64,000 nt of DNA from Anthopleura xanthogrammica (Eukaryota > Cnidaria > Anthozoa > Actiniaria > Actiniidae). Shown piece by piece: positions 1 through 13,988 of this stretch. The position numbers and the translations under genes were made by a program. The notes under the pieces were generated by a model that was given only the letters and a program-made list of their open reading frames with translations, had not been told where the DNA came from and did not search any database. The stretch's first letter is position 1. Each line of letters opens with the position of its first letter. The stretch is taken from contig OZ025207.1 in NCBI GenBank assembly GCA_964019055.1, positions 4,107,001 through 4,171,000 on the forward strand. Direction: 5' to 3'.

Positions 1-3000
1 AGCTGCTCTACCTCTGCCATAGTAGGGTGGAGTGCGGTGATCTCCAGTGCTTTGGTCAACAGGGAAGTGCTTTCTGGGAGGCATAGCACTTGAAGGTGGC
101 CCTACTTCATGTGACGGCACTTGAGGTTGCAAAGATAAGAGAGAGTGAGAGGGAGCACCACTACTCATCATTCCTGGTTGGTTTGGTGGCATACGTGAAT
201 GATGACCACCTCTCCCCCTAGGTGGTGGAGGATGTCCTCGTCCTCTAAACGACTGTGGTCCACTTCCTTTGTTATATGGAGGTGGTGGTGGTGGGACACG
301 TCTTTGCCCTTGGATGACAGTAGAAATGTTTTTTACTTGTTCTTGAGGCTTTGGATCCTCTGTGTGTGTCCTAGGGGGATCTCCTAGTAATGCTGCAGAA
401 GGTGGCCTAACATTGGTAGAGGCTGGAACTTGCTGTTGCGGTTCTTGAGTTCTCCTTTTTCCTTCTTGTGTTTCATTTTGGTTTTGAATCCTTGGTAATG
501 GTTGAATCCCACCCCTTCCTGGATGCCTTTCCACAGCCTTTTGTGACAATTCCCTATCCACCTCAAGCTCTGTACTAGTATTTCTGTTACTATCACTGTC
601 TTTACTTGTCTTTTGACTCTGTTGTCCTTGGTTTCTTCCCACTACTGGAATTGATTGGCTAATTCTCTCACTAGGTTTCACATTCTGATCAGTTCTTCCA
701 CTTCCCAGACCTGCACTCTCTGCTCCAGGAATTTCTTTTCTATCTGAAGATGGTATTCTTGAACTACCTGTAGAATGTGAGCTTGTTTCCTGGGCCTTTT
801 GATCAGGATCCTGTCTAGTATCATTTTGTCGACTGGCCTGTCCATGCCATCTTTCCTGTTGTGCTTGTCCTCTGTTCTCCTGCAGTGGGAAACTAGTCCT
901 TCCTCTTCCTTGTCCACTAGACCTTTCTCTTTCATCCTGGTTGAGTGTTTGTCTAGATTTATCACTTCTGTCTTTTCTTGGTATTTGTTCTTGCCTTGAT
1001 TGCTGTTCTCTATGCATCCCACCTCTTGCTCTTTCTCTTCCTTGATTGTTTGAGCTTTCATCTTGATTTATTCCTGGTCTATCACGCGCAGAAGACCTAA
1101 CATCTTGTTGCATTCTGCTTCTGTATGTCATGGGTTGGGCTTTATGCTCCAGCCTAGAATCCTTCTCACTCCCATCAACAGACCTATCACTACTTCTTGA
1201 TCCAACACTTCCTCTATCATCCCGGCGGTCTGAGTCATGTGATAATGATCGTCTTTCTCTATGATAATCTCCTTTGTCATAGTCTCTTTCTCTATTTTCT
1301 GGTGGATAGTGTTGACATTCTCTTCCATAACCTTGCTCATCTTGCCTCCAGTCTGCGTCTCGTCTCTCTACTCTAGACCATCTTGAATTTTCATGTCTAT
1401 CCTCATACCGTTCTTGCTCTACACTTCCTCTTATCACGTCTGATGAAGTTCTACTCTCAAAATCTTGTTCATCTGTTCTCCCATAATCAAACTGCTTCGT
1501 CTTGTCACTTTCAACTGAACTGACGCTTTCTTCTCTTCTCTGCCAGTCCCTCAGTCTTAGCCTTTCATAATCCAATAATCTGTTTCTTGCAAGTTCTTCT
1601 TCAGGATTGTCTCTGCTTTCATGATCATCTGCTTTATCAGTACTACTATGTGGACTTGCTTCTCTATTTTCTGTCAGCAACTTGTCTAGCTGGGAGGAGA
1701 AGGCAGACCCAGGACTGCTTTCAGGCAAAGCAGTTTCCTCAGATTGCTTTGCTCCAATAACAGAATGAAGCAGAGATGACTTTTCACGTACAAACAGTTC
1801 TATATGCTTCATACTCTTCACATGGAGTTCCTTGGCCATTGGTGATTCAATGTGACACTGGCATAACTTACAGAAGAAACGTTCAGGTCCAGATTTTGAA
1901 ATACGTACAATGTATTCTGGACCAACGTGGTCATTATTAGCTGTGTTAGGATCACTTCTAATGAGGTGACTTGCAGGAGATGTTTCTGTTTTAGGCGGAG
2001 GTTTTAATGAAGTGCTATTCCCTTTTTTTAGTATAGATTTTAACGGCTTCTGTTCAGCAATGCTCCTTTCATTTATGCCAGGCTTTCTCTCTTGAGGATA
2101 CTGCATTCTTGCTTCATCTGGTTTTCTTTGCTGTAGTTGTTGCCTTGGAAACTCATCTAGTTTTCTTTCCTGTGGAAATTGTCTGTTTGGTTCGTCTTGC
2201 TGAAACTGTCTTATTGGTTCTTCAGGAAGCATCTCCCTCTGGGCCATCACAGCTGGTTTCTCTGCTGGTGGTTTCTGCAGCATCTGCACAAGGTTTATAG
2301 GATCCTTATCTAAAAGTTCCTGCTGATTCCATCCCTTGAGTCTTGCTAGTGCCGCAAGGTTCTTTCCAAGAGCTAGAACAATTTCACTTTCACTGATATC
2401 TCCTTCAGGTTTAGGTTCCTCTGTAGCTTGAACAGGAGCAACATACGTCTAAAGAAATAGAAATAAATAGTATAAATAATAACAAGGGGTAACACTCACT
2501 ACGATTTTGTTGCCAAACACTGATCAAGGTAACAGTTACGACATGGAAATCGGCCAATAGATTTCAGTCAATCAAATACTAGAAGTATTGTATCGTATTA
2601 TCTAGAGCGCACACAAGCAAACTAAAATTCTTGTACACAGCTACTGTAAATAACAAAGTTTAAGGTTTGAAAAGGTCTAACAAGAGACTAAACTAGTTCC
2701 TTAAAAAAGAAAGGAATTTTGTGTAGGTTTAGAATTGTCTGAAACAAATACTAGTAAAATAGTAATAATTTAAAATTTTGGTACATTAGGACCATGAGAA
2801 GGCACATGGGAAACTGGTACTTTACCAATATATTTGGTTAACAGAAATCTATAGACTGATTTCCATGCCGTTACTGCTGTATATCTCTATCAGCACATAG
2901 CAATGAAAACAGTGTTGATAGCCCATGGCTAACAAACCTGTGGTTCTGTGAGCTCTCTCCCTGCTAAGCTCTCTCCCTGCTGTACCATATAGTTAACATC

Positions 3001-6000
3001 TTGTAGTCCAGGGTTCTGTGGCTCTATGACAGCACCTTCAGTATACTGATACTCTGCATATCCCTGTCCTCCATCAGGGTATGAACCCTCGGCACCATAC
3101 CACTGCTGTTCTGGTGCATCAACAGGATATTGTTCCCAGTGATTGTCAGAACCCATGTACTGTTCTCCTTGAACTTGACCTTGACCTTGAACTTGACCTT
3201 CCACTGGAAAATCAGTGGCTCTGTACTGGTAACTTCCATCAGCATCACCTAAGGCAAATCAAATACATCATCAAAACATTGAATTATTATGATTAGGTTT
3301 TACATTAGAGCAGATTTCATATGAGTGTGAAAAGTCACAGCACACAGCATGGTTACAGCGCAGCACAGACATAACATTTCTAATGTTTTCATACATGGCA
3401 CAGCACTGACACAGTCATGGCAAGGCATGTTCCATGCTGTAAGTTTTTCATGGTTATACAAAAACTTGACTATAAAAAATTGCGATAAAATACTATATAA
3501 CATGTTTAAAAAAACTAGATAAATATACAAACTGTGACATTTTAACTTAGCCTAAGTCATTATCAAGCATAGAAAAATGAAATAACGAGACTATATTATA
3601 TACAAAAACTACTCTAGTAAAAACATGCTGGCAAATATATATATATATACCTGGATATTCTGTTCCATATGCTTCCTGCTCATATACTTCTGGATGTATT
3701 GCTGCTTGGGGTTCTCCTTCATAATAATATTGTTGTTCCTTGTCATAAAGCAATATAAAGTTCATCAGTCTTACAATTCATTTATTTTTGATATCAACAC
3801 ATTTGAAACCGTTTATGATTGTGGGTAGTGTCATACTTGTCTGCATAACCCAGGGGAGGGGGGGGGGGGGGCACTAACTTCTTCTCATTCATGATTGTAG
3901 AATGTGTTGACAGCTCTATAAGAACCATCTGTCAAGCTTACATACTCCATAAAGGCTCTGCACATCCATGTTATAATTTCAGTTCTACAAAATCTAATCT
4001 TTATTAGGCAATCAATAGACCTATTCAACTTGGGTATAACGTTTTTCAATTGCAGGCCACTTGCCCTTCCCTTGAGTATTGTTTCTCTGTTTACCAGAGA
4101 AGATAAATTAAATGGAGGAAATGAAAAAATCTTATAACCTGGACACACAGTGCAATAGCTCAAGACTCACTATCTACTTCTGCAACAATTATTGCATGTA
4201 AAAGATAGTCCCCTTCATAGTTCCCTGTGCCATCTTGAAAGGTAGCCATGCCTTTGCATCAAAGTGAGACTATTCTATTGTGTGAACATGTTCAAATTCA
4301 CATGTTAATTTTCTGTGTGCCACTGACCGGATAGGATAGAATTTTTGTTGCAGGAAAATTAAAAAACCCCTATCACTCAAGGTGTGGTAATATGAGCAAC
4401 AAAACCATGCAACTTGTCCCACAACATTGTTGCATTGCAAGTTGCAGACAGATGTTACTTGCATTACCAACCCATGCGCAGGGTGGTAATATGAGCCACA
4501 TTCAATCTGCAACTTGCAACACAACAATGTTGAATGACAAGTTGCATGATTTTGTTGTTCGTATTACTGCAACTACAGCACTGTCTTTATTGCCTTGACC
4601 TTATTTCAGAAGGAAAGACAAGTGGTCATAAATGAGGAAACTAGACCCAAGCTGAATCTGTGTATCACCTACCTCAAAAGGATTTCCTTCAACATATCCT
4701 TCAGGTCCTTCATACCCTACAATATTTCCTTCTTGATCGTAATAGTAAAGGTACTCTTCTTCTTGATAACTATGGTAGACTCCATTCTCATCATACCAGC
4801 CTTGTTCTTGTCCTGTTTCCTCATAATACTGATACTCTCCTTCATGGTATTCTTGAGCCGTTTCATTATATCCTGGACCTGGATACCCCTCTTGATTATA
4901 CTGCTCTAGCTGATCTGCTTTACTGGAGTCTACATGAGCTTGGCCTTCATCACCCAAAACTTTCTCCTGCTTTTCATTTCCCAAATTTTCTTGGTTAATT
5001 GATTCTTTATTCTTCTTTTCTTTTTTCTCCTTCTTTTCTTTCTTTCTTTTACTTTTTTCTTCTTTCTCTTTCCTTCTCTTTTCCTTTTTCTCTTTCCTTT
5101 GATCCTTGTCAGTTTTCTTTTCCTCTGTGGTATCTTTAGATTCTACGATTCTTTGATCCTCAACAACTTTCTTTTCTTCAACTTCTATATGTCTGGTTTC
5201 TTCCAATTTTTTCTGTCTTTGTTGTTCTTGCTTCTCTTCCTTCTTGGGACTTTCTTCTGGTGGCCCAACACGTTTCCACCCCCCTCTCTTTTTATTAACA
5301 TCCTTTGTTCCCAACTTTGCATTGAAAACTTTATCGACTTCATTATCAAACTTATGCTTCTCTTCTTTCATTCTCTTCAGTTCCTTGGGATCAATCTTCT
5401 CTGGTTCTTCCTGTAAATCTTCTTCTTGGGTATCAAAGACAGGGTGTTTCTTAAGGGGTTGAAAACGCCCCTTACCCATAGGTATTCCTTTTGATATATT
5501 TGCGACTGATTTGGATACTGTCCGTGGAAGAAAGACATTAGAGAAAGCTGTTACTTTCAGGTCTTTCAGTGCGACAACAGCAGGTGAACTTGGATTTTCT
5601 TCTTGAGGCTTTTCATGGGTCTTTGTAGCATTTTCAGGTATTTTTCCTGTTGTTTTTCCTTTTCCTTGGTCACTTTGCTCCAGCTTTGGCTCCCGTACCT
5701 TAATATTTTTGCCTTTAACTGTTTCTGTATCTGTTTTTTCTTCTTTTTTGGGTTTCAACTGTACTTTTTGTTCTTGTTCTTTCTTTGTTTTAGCTTTGCT
5801 GTCAGTAGTTTTGGTTCCCCTTGTGTTAGGAGTACCTTTTGCTTTACTCTTTTTGGTATAATCCTCATCAAAACTCCAGCTTCGACTGCGTTCTTTTCTC
5901 TTCCTGCTCCTACTTCGACTACTGCTTTTGCTTCTGCTCCTAGCTCGATCTTTACTTTGCTTTTTATAGCTCCCTCTGCTTCTGCTACGACTCCTACTTC

Positions 6001-9000
6001 TTTTACGACTTCTGCTACTAATACTTCTACTATGACTTCTGCTTCTACTACGGCTCCTACTGCTGTAACTTTTGCTTCTACTCCTTCTCTTAGTTTGCTT
6101 TCTTCCTTTCCCTCTGTCTCGGCTGCGACTCCTACTTCTGCTATAACTTGATGAAGAGTAGCTACTTCTACTGCTGCTTCTTCTTCTACGTTTATTACTA
6201 CTTCTACCACGGCTTCTACTACGGCTTCTACTCCTTGAGGAAGAGCTGCTTCGGCTACTACTTCTACTCCTGCCTCTTCTTCTGCTGGTACCTTCTTTGT
6301 TAAAGATGTGTCTTCCTCTAGATGGTACAAAGCCACCACGAATGAATCTTCCTCTGCTTCTCCCTCTACCTCTTCCTCTTATTCCTGGAGTAAAATCATT
6401 CTCACCTCTCCCTCTTCCACGTCCTCTAAAGCCTCCACGTCCTCTAAAGTTTCCACGCACTCCTCTACCTCTAAACCCTCTACCACCACGCATACCTCTA
6501 ATAGATAAAGTAGAAGGATTTTCTTCTAATTTGCTTTTACTTGAAGGTCTCTCTTTGCTGTATTTCCCTTCTGGGGAACTACTATCTTGAACTTTTTTAG
6601 GCACCACACTTGGTTTCTTTGGTGGTAGGGATGGCCCATATGTTACTTCATCATCGCCGTTAGCATTTCCCACTTTTTTAGTTCCAACCATGCTGTCAAT
6701 CACACTATCCCATCTTGACACCAACTGGCCCAGATTTTCACCTAAAATTTTCTTTCCTCCATCTGCGTTCTCCAATTTTTTGTGATTTCCTTCCTCTGTT
6801 CCTGTCACAATCCCATCAAACTGATTTGTAAGAATTGGCTTTGAAAGATCATTTAATTTTCTGAAATATTCTTCTTCTTCTTTGGGGAGTGCATTATCCC
6901 CAGTCTGTATACTCCGAAGATAGGCCAGTTCCTTCAGTGTTTCACTAATATCCATTTCTTCTGCTGGTTTATCAGTGTTCTTAGCGTTCTTAGCATTCTT
7001 AGATGCACTGTCACCAGAGAAAAATGGAAAACCAAGTTCAAAACTACTTGGTGCTTCTCCTTTGCCTTTTTTACTCTTACTCTTCACATCGTGTTTACTG
7101 TATCGGTCACTTTTTCCAGAGGAACTCTTGCCATCTTTGCCTTCTTTTCTCTTGCTATCTCGAAAATTATCTGGAGTTTTGCTTTTCGAATGATCTTCTT
7201 TGCTGTAACCAACCATGGAATCAAAAAAAGTTGAACCACTTTTTTTGGAATGCTTATCATCTTTCTTGGTAAGAGCATCAATTTTTCTTTGTCTTTCTAT
7301 AAGAGAGCGTAGATCATCGCCATCATCTCCTACTGGGTCTGTATCAGATCTCTTGTGGGAGTAGTCAAACATCTCAACAGATATTCTGTTGTCATCGTAT
7401 GATGGGTCCACAAGACTTAATGATGCTGAAGGATTTGGTTTACCAACATTTACCACCAAAGAACCTAAAGAATTCAAAAACAGGAATTAATAAGAATCAT
7501 TCACTTTAAATATTATAGTTGAGAAGTCACACACAAAAACCATCCAAGCAAAGCGACAGGAGAACAAGGAAATTATGGTAATTTTTTTTGTTGCCAAACT
7601 TTTTGTGATCACTTAGCTAAGATATTCAAAACAGGCTGCAAATGACACTTCATTCCAAAACTTTAAAAATTTTCAAAATCTTAGTCAAGATTTTTATAGG
7701 ATAATTTCTCAAGTGGTGCAGGCATACCTGTTTCATCATTTCCTGCAATAGTTCTTGAAAGTTTAGGTATTTTGTCTCTCAGATCTGAGGACTGAGCTTG
7801 GTTATTCTGATCAGAATCTTCTCTGGGTCTTTTTGGTAACTACGGCACAGAAGAACAAGAAATGGCAACATTTACAAAAATGTTAACAAATGGGAAGAGA
7901 AAATGAAGGGAATGCAAACAGTAAACCTGTGAAGAAGTAGATATAGTACAGGCCTGTACCCAAGACGTTTTTGTGGGGGGATGCAAACTTGGTCAAAATG
8001 CAATGCAATATTTGACTTGGCGTAACCAAAATGTGGACCTTCGGGTCCTGTAGTTGGGTGTGGTTGTGTCCACAATGTCCAATGAAGGCTCACAGCCATA
8101 CTCTTGGTAACCTGAGTACATGCTCTGATAGGGTCTAACTAGTACTAATTAGAACTTTGTCATGGGTTTATTGTCTGCACTTGAAAAAACTTGATCTTTA
8201 GCAAGTAAAATACTTTTGCAGAGATTTCCTTCATGTAGTGTAGAATACACCTTGCATTAAATGACTGATCAGAGATGAGACCCCTTGTAATAATATAACA
8301 CTGTCACTTGGCGTATTCATACATAGCAGGGTTGTAGCGAGGTCTCAAGCATAGGAGGGGGAATGCACCATTTTCCTGCCACATCTACAAGTAATGACAT
8401 TTCGGTGCCAAGATCAAACTTTGGGGAACCTTAGCTGCCCCCCTCACCACACCACTGATAGACCCCTTGCAGCACGTCAGAATGCAGCTCAATTTGGAGG
8501 ACAAAACAATAGGTTCCAAATCTCATGATTGAAATTCTTTTGTTTTTTCCACCAAATTCAGCTGCTTTGACGTCAAGTGAAAGGATTCTATACATAGAAT
8601 GTACTGGTTCCTCTCCTCCCTCCCCAAGGTTGTCAACATACGCACACAGTTACACTGGAAGTAATATATCAAACCTTTTCCTATAGAAATAGCACATATT
8701 ACAAAATAGTTACAAAGAATAAAGCTTACTTAGCAATCAAGTGAAGAGCTGTTTTATATCGAAATTAATTCTCTAGTTACTTCTGGTAACCAATGGTTAC
8801 CAAGTTTTTCCCAATTTATGGTGTACATTACACTTTCCATCTACATGTCGTAAGAGTTGCGTAAACTTGGATATTGGCTTCTTTAAAGATACCAGAGTTA
8901 TCTGATAGCTTAGTGTTTTAGATGAATGATCTGTGGGTTTGTTAAGTAGTTTCATCTGGAGCCATGGAAATAATTTGTTGATTTTTGATCCAGAAAATTG

Positions 9001-12000
9001 AAAATTATATTTGACCTCAAGCTTGGAGGCAAATGAAACACGTCATATTGCATCACCCTACAAAGAGAAAGATAAAAAAACTGTGAGAAATTGTGATGTG
9101 GGATACAATTTAATAGATATACCATCAATCTACTAAGCCAATGTTCCCAATAAGGAAGTCAGATGATATTGGGTGAAATAGATTTGAATCTAGTTCACAA
9201 GAAATAGCAGGGGCAGATCCAGGATTCTGTTCAGGGAAGGGGTACAGCATTGCATTGGTTATCTTCAAAGTAGAGGAACAAAGATAACCCAGGGACCAGG
9301 GGGTGCACACCTCCTGAACCCCTCTCATAGATCTGCCTCTGAAAGGCCAATAATGTACAACCACAAGAAAAGTATTTGCATACAAATTATTTTGCTGCAA
9401 GATTAGTGGATGCCAAATAACAGTGAAAATTGTTACACATTTTGGGTTTTGCACAGTAAAATCATGTCTAAACATGTCTAAACAACAACTCACCTAATTA
9501 AAGATGTCCTGTGTGTTTAAGGTTCTCTTAACAGTACTCTGCATGATGCCAGACTCCAAAATGGTGATGTTAGAATGAGAATACCATATATATTCTTGAT
9601 TGATAGTCTGGTAGATTTGCCCAAGTGATGAAGTCGCGAGAAATGAATGACGGAGCCACAAGTGGGGGAACAAACTTTGAGAAAGGCTAAAGTCCAGGGT
9701 GAAGAACGTGTAAGTTGAAAGTCACCTTTGGAGTTGCCAGAAAACAAACAAAAAAGGGGAAAGAATACAACTGAATGGGACAGTCACTATAGTTGAATCC
9801 TGGGTGAAGAATGGGCAAGGCTCTTGCTGAAAGTTGCCTTCCAAGTTGACAGATATGTACCACCTTCAAATATAAATATATTGCAAGAATACAAAAGCCA
9901 GAGTTGATAGTAAACTCCAGAGATAAATCAAATCTGTGATGCTGTATAGAGAAGAATTCCCGTAGAACTGTATTGGGTGACTACCTCCTGCCTAAAGCCA
10001 AAATGCTTGCATATCCCCATCAAAATGTTAGTTTGTAAATTAGACATCAAGCTTTGTGGGTCGCACTTCAATGATAGTAAGAATAGGATTCTAGAGATAA
10101 TTCAGATATTTCCTGGTGCACAGGTATATGACCCCTCAACAAAGATTTTTGGCTGGCTGCCTCCAGACAAAAATTATCTTAGAAGGAGTTTACAGACAAC
10201 ACATTATAATAATTATACAGTTTAAAGAAACATTATGCAAAAATGTGTGCCCCTAATTTCAAAATGCTGTACCTGTTCAGGTATTCATGCAAGAGCAATA
10301 AAATTTCAAAACTAAAAACTGTTAGGCTGTATCTAATGTTTGCTGATATGACTTCAGAAAACGTTTTATTTTTCTATGAATTTGTGCAAAGCATCTATAA
10401 ATGACAATCCCTTTGTTGCTTGTAAAAAGCTTAATTCAAGAAGAGCAATGTTTTCCTATAATGTTTTCTTTGTACTTCTTGTAATGAAGATTTCAAGAAA
10501 AATATGAACATATGAACATCAAAATATGGCGATCAATTTGAATAAATGTTGTTCTAGACTGACTAGTCTCTCATACATATCAAAAGGCTTTTATATTTCC
10601 ATGTGAACACAAGGCAAGTCAGTCAAGAACAATAGTTATTCAAACTGGTCACCATATTTCGATTTGGTGTATGTTTCAGCAGATTTTTCTTCAATTGTCA
10701 TTGTAAAAAAAATATTTGATGATTTAGAGCATACAATCTAGTGATTTAGCCACAACTCTGGCACAAAATGACCATACAATACAATATTAATACACAATAC
10801 CAAGAAAACAAATGAAGTACTTCTAACTAAAGGTTATCATTTTAGACTTAAATAAATAAAATAAAAAATTATATTATATAGGCTTCTTCCACATTGATAT
10901 TATTGATTTTAATCAGAGCTTTCAGCAAAATTGGTCAATCGTCAGGGAATGAATAACGAAATGTATTTACAAACGTCAATTGAAAAAACATAAGATGAGT
11001 AATATACATTGATAAACATTGTTTTTATCATGCTAATATTTCAAGCACAAATTCTCTATGCTCCTTTCCATTGTCTAACCACAATCCCGTATTATTCCAG
11101 CGCGAGCTTGAGGTCAGGGTAAAATTTGCATATTTTTTATACATATTTATGCAAATTTTACCCTGACCTTGAGCTCGTGCTGGGATCATAAGGAATTGTG
11201 GGAAGACTACGGAAAGGAGCATAGATAGTTTTTACACTTTGTTTTGTCTTGGAGTCATATTGTTATCAATTGATATCATATATAACAAATGATATCAAAT
11301 AACAAGAATGTAAGTAAGTCCAAAATATACCTTATAAAGGCACAGTGGAACAGATAATGTAGAAATATTTATCGAAAATAAAAAACAAAAACGAAAATCA
11401 GCATGTCAGCTGAGAGATGTATTATAGTGCTTTTCATATTTCTGCGACTTACCTACTCCAGAAGTCTGGCATTTTGGCTTCCGTCAATCAAATTTATGAT
11501 GGGCCAAGGTCATTCTGATTGTGAATGATAGAGAAATTCCTACGTGAAAATGGCTATGTAGTCACAGGAATTTCCTTATCGCTCGATTGGAATGCACTAG
11601 ACTTATTGGAAATTCGATAGACGAAAGCCAAAATGCTAGACCATGGAGTCAATAGGTCACAGAAATATGAAAAGTGCTGAATCCATGAAACCAAATCCAC
11701 ACTCGTGGTTTGTGTGTGTGAGCAATAGTGATATTGTCTCCCCAACTAACTAAATGAAAACACTATACAGAAAAACTAGCATGTGAGCCGAGAGATGCAT
11801 TATAATTCTTTTAAAATGTAGTGTGAGTGTGAGTGTTGGTGTCCCAAGAAAGTGCTAAAACCTGCACACTGTTGTATCGTCATAGCAGTTTGGTGAGCAA
11901 AGATGGGATAAATTTAGATATGAATAAAAATTATTTTTGGGAGTTTCTTTTTCTCCATCCACAAAACCAGACATGCAACATTCCAATTCCAACTGTGAGT

Positions 12001-13055
12001 TAGCCCTACCCTGACTTAGATCAACCCAGAGGTTTTTCAGGGTTCAATCTGTTATTTAGCCATGCCCTGACTTAGATCAACCCAGAGGTTTTTCAGGGTT
12101 CAATCTGTTATTTAGCCGTTCCCTGACTTAGATTAGCCCAGAGGTTGTTTCAGGGTTTGATCTGTGAGCTAGCCATGCCCTGACTTAGATCAGCCCAGAG
12201 GTTGTTTCAGGGTTCCATCTGTGAGTTAGCCATACCCTGACTTAGATCAGCCCAGAGGTTTTTCAGGGTTCAATCTGTGAGTTAGCCTTCCCCTTACTTT
12301 GGCTTGTTGTATTGTGGGAGGGGGGGTGTGTGAGAGGAAGTGAGGAAAAAAGAGACAGGGAGGGGAGTGAGGTGTGTAGCATGTGCTATAGTATGGCTAA
12401 AAAAGCATAGGAAAACAAATTTAAGATCACCAGCCTAATGAAAAGCATGAAAAACTGATAGGAAAATGCGAAAATATTTTTAAAAACTTTCTTCTAATAT
12501 TTTAAGTTTTCATAGCTTCAAATATTGAAAATGAAAAGTTGTTGATAAGGTCTGAACAGAGGTGGAAGTAAAAGCTCTCTCAGATGTACATGTAGGAATC
12601 AAAGTTCAGTTTTAAAAGAAAAAAAACAACATTAAATGAAAGTTTCTTCTAAACCTCAAAAGCTCTCGAATGCCGGCCATTTTTAAATAACCTTATAAAC
12701 TTACCTTTACTCAAATTTTACACAAAAAAATCTAGCAAGCTTGCTGACGCTGGACTTGCTTTACAATATCACGCATGAGTTTGTGTTTACAATAACAAAT
12801 TGTACTCTATATTAGACAATGAAAGTTAGATAAATATCTTCTAAAAACAACTGCAATACTGAAGTGCTTTTGAAGAAGTAACAGCTGAATTCCTGAATAT
12901 AGAGTATAAAGAATTTTTTTTACCTCTGAAGTCGTCGAAAGATCTTCTTTTCCATCTTCTTTCGCGTTTCGTCGAGCGCTTTCGTATCTTTCTCTTAATT
13001 CCTGCTTAGATGGAGCATCTAGCCTCTTCTTACGATTCATTGCTGCCTTCTTCAT
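1..13055 (-). CDS. RGG/RS-rich nuclear protein with a matrin-type zinc finger (3' end outside window)
   Basis: Six exons read on the minus strand: 13055-12924, 7839-7728, 7464-4673, 3738-3651, 3248-2938 and 2448-1, which stays open to the window edge. All phases join cleanly, giving at least 1,961 residues. I chose the ATG at 13055 (A at -3) over an in-frame ATG at 13133, which would only add a weak leader. In order: basic N-terminus with an NRKKR stretch; RGG/RGRG repeats (about residues 403-473); a dense RS domain (about 483-610); a Lys/Glu-rich segment likely to be helical (about 860-910); Tyr-rich acidic repeats resembling the aromatic octamers of OCRE domains (about 950-1145); and a C-x2-C-x12-H-x5-H finger near residue 1335 that looks like the third finger of ZFR. 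The C-terminal part is rich in Arg, Gln and Ser, then Pro/RGRG. RS and RGG domains plus this finger point to RNA binding or splicing in the nucleus. ZNF318-like is possible; I cannot assign an ortholog. Confidence 0.85.
4208..4263. repeat. 'CTTCACAGTTCCCTGCGCC' element, one arm
   Basis: Fragment TAGTCCCCTTCATAGTTCCC through GCCTTTGCATCAAAGTGAGA, matching one arm of the palindromic elements at 37918 and 58946. In intron 3 of the RS/zinc-finger gene. Confidence 0.75.
4378..4570. repeat. 'GAGCAACAAAATCGTGCAACTTG' foldback, copy 1
   Basis: Repeated inverted pieces such as AATATGAGCAACAAAACCAT and ATGATTTTGTTGTTCGTATT, with GCAACTTGCAACACAACAAT inside. The same element occurs at 46817-47110. Confidence 0.75.
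8457..8591. repeat. 135-bp foldback (MITE-like) family, copy 1, diverged
   Basis: Begins TAGACCCCTTGCAGCACGTC and ends GACGTCAAGTGAAAGGATTCTA, with the palindromic core 'GCAGCTCAATTTGGAGGACA' and its complement. Seven copies occur in the window. It has no coding capacity and is presumably mobilised by a transposase elsewhere. Confidence 0.8.
9208..9341. repeat. 'CAGGGGCGGATCC' element, diverged copy
   Basis: Terminal repeats of the form CAGGGGCAGATCCAGGATT and ATCTGCCTCTG, with the internal TATCTTCAAAGTAGAGG block shared with three copies near 14-15 kb. Confidence 0.75.
11094..11191. repeat. Hairpin 'TTCCAGCGCGAGCTTGAGGTCAGGG'
   Basis: CCAGCGCGAGCTTGAGGTCA..GGGTAAAATTTGCATA pairs with TATGCAAATTTTACCCTGAC..CTTGAGCTCGTGCTGG around an AT centre. 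Confidence 0.85.
11996..12290. repeat. Tandem repeat, ~60-bp unit, five copies
   Basis: Unit GTTAGCCATGCCCTGACTTA..GATCAACCCAGAGGTTTTTCAGGGTTC, with small changes between copies. In intron 1 of the RS/zinc-finger gene, next to SINE-like text near 11950 from which it may have grown. Confidence 0.85.
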
Positions 13056-13988
13056 CTTGGAAAATCGTTTTTCTTCATTAGGAAAGACTCGAACTTCGCT
13101 ACAAAGATCAAACTTGCAGAGCAAAGAGAGCAAAAGTTGACCCTTGTGTTGTCGTGCAGCGAACTTGAAAACAAATTTTCGCTTTGTTTTGGAGACAATT
13201 CATAAAAAATTCTAAACCATTTTGAAGCAGAGGGAATAAAAAAGATATCTATCACAGTATTTAGGATTTCTGATCAATTTTTGAGGCTCAAATGTATTTT
13301 TTCCCCTACAAACTTCAACCTCGACGTTTCACATGTACACACATGCTTCAAGAAGCAGGTCTTACGCATGCGTACGAGTGAGGTCTGGTTACCAAAAACA
13401 TTTGCGGGATTCCCGCGCGTGAGCAAATTTTAAGGAGGCGCCAGGAGGACAAAGATCAGAAGATGATAAAAACTTTGAACAATGTTTTAATGAAAAGAGA
13501 GGGACCAACTGGTCTGATTTTTGAAAGGCAAAGAGATGAATTTATGCAGGCTAATTAAAAAAATTAATTCATGAATAATCTATATCGCTAGTCTGCCATA
13601 TTGAATTACAGTGATGCATTCTAGGATTAATACCTCAGTTGACATGACAACATCTTCAAGATAACAAAGGTCATCATGAACCCACCATTTATCAATCCCA
13701 CCATGCATTGTCAACCGGTAGTTGTAATAATGACTATATTCAACAATTTTTTTTGAAATATTTTATTATAAAAAATCTGGGGGAAAACAATAATTACACT
13801 GATTGGATTTTATAATTCTGATTCATACTACCCCTAACACTTACTTACTCTTCAAGTAGTTCCACGATAATAACAAATACAATTATCGCATTATATTTCC
13901 AGAAATTTCCATTTATCAACGGTTGGAGGTTAGCTGGGGAGGTCTGGGAGGGTATATTTAGTGCTTTCTTGGTAGTAAATTTATACCT

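Larger units (their letters stand above)
7840..12923 (-). other. First intron of the RS/zinc-finger gene
   Basis: A 5.1-kb intron between the 44-codon first exon and exon 2. It holds a copy of the 135-bp foldback family (8457-8591), a 'GGGGCGGATCC' element (9208-9341), a hairpin (11094-11191), SINE-like scraps near 11950 and a 62-bp tandem repeat (11996-12290). Apart from those I see no convincing coding exon; short open stretches lack splice signals or family resemblance. Confidence 0.7.

Noticed and set aside
5755..6339. 194-codon Val/Glu/Ala-rich minus-strand frame and plus-strand frames opposite
   Set aside because: These are frame shadows of the RS/RGG codons of the large exon.
7465..7477. 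MNSLG start for the large RS protein
   Set aside because: These codons overlap the acceptor TTCTTTAG; two upstream exons join in phase and extend the protein to 13055.
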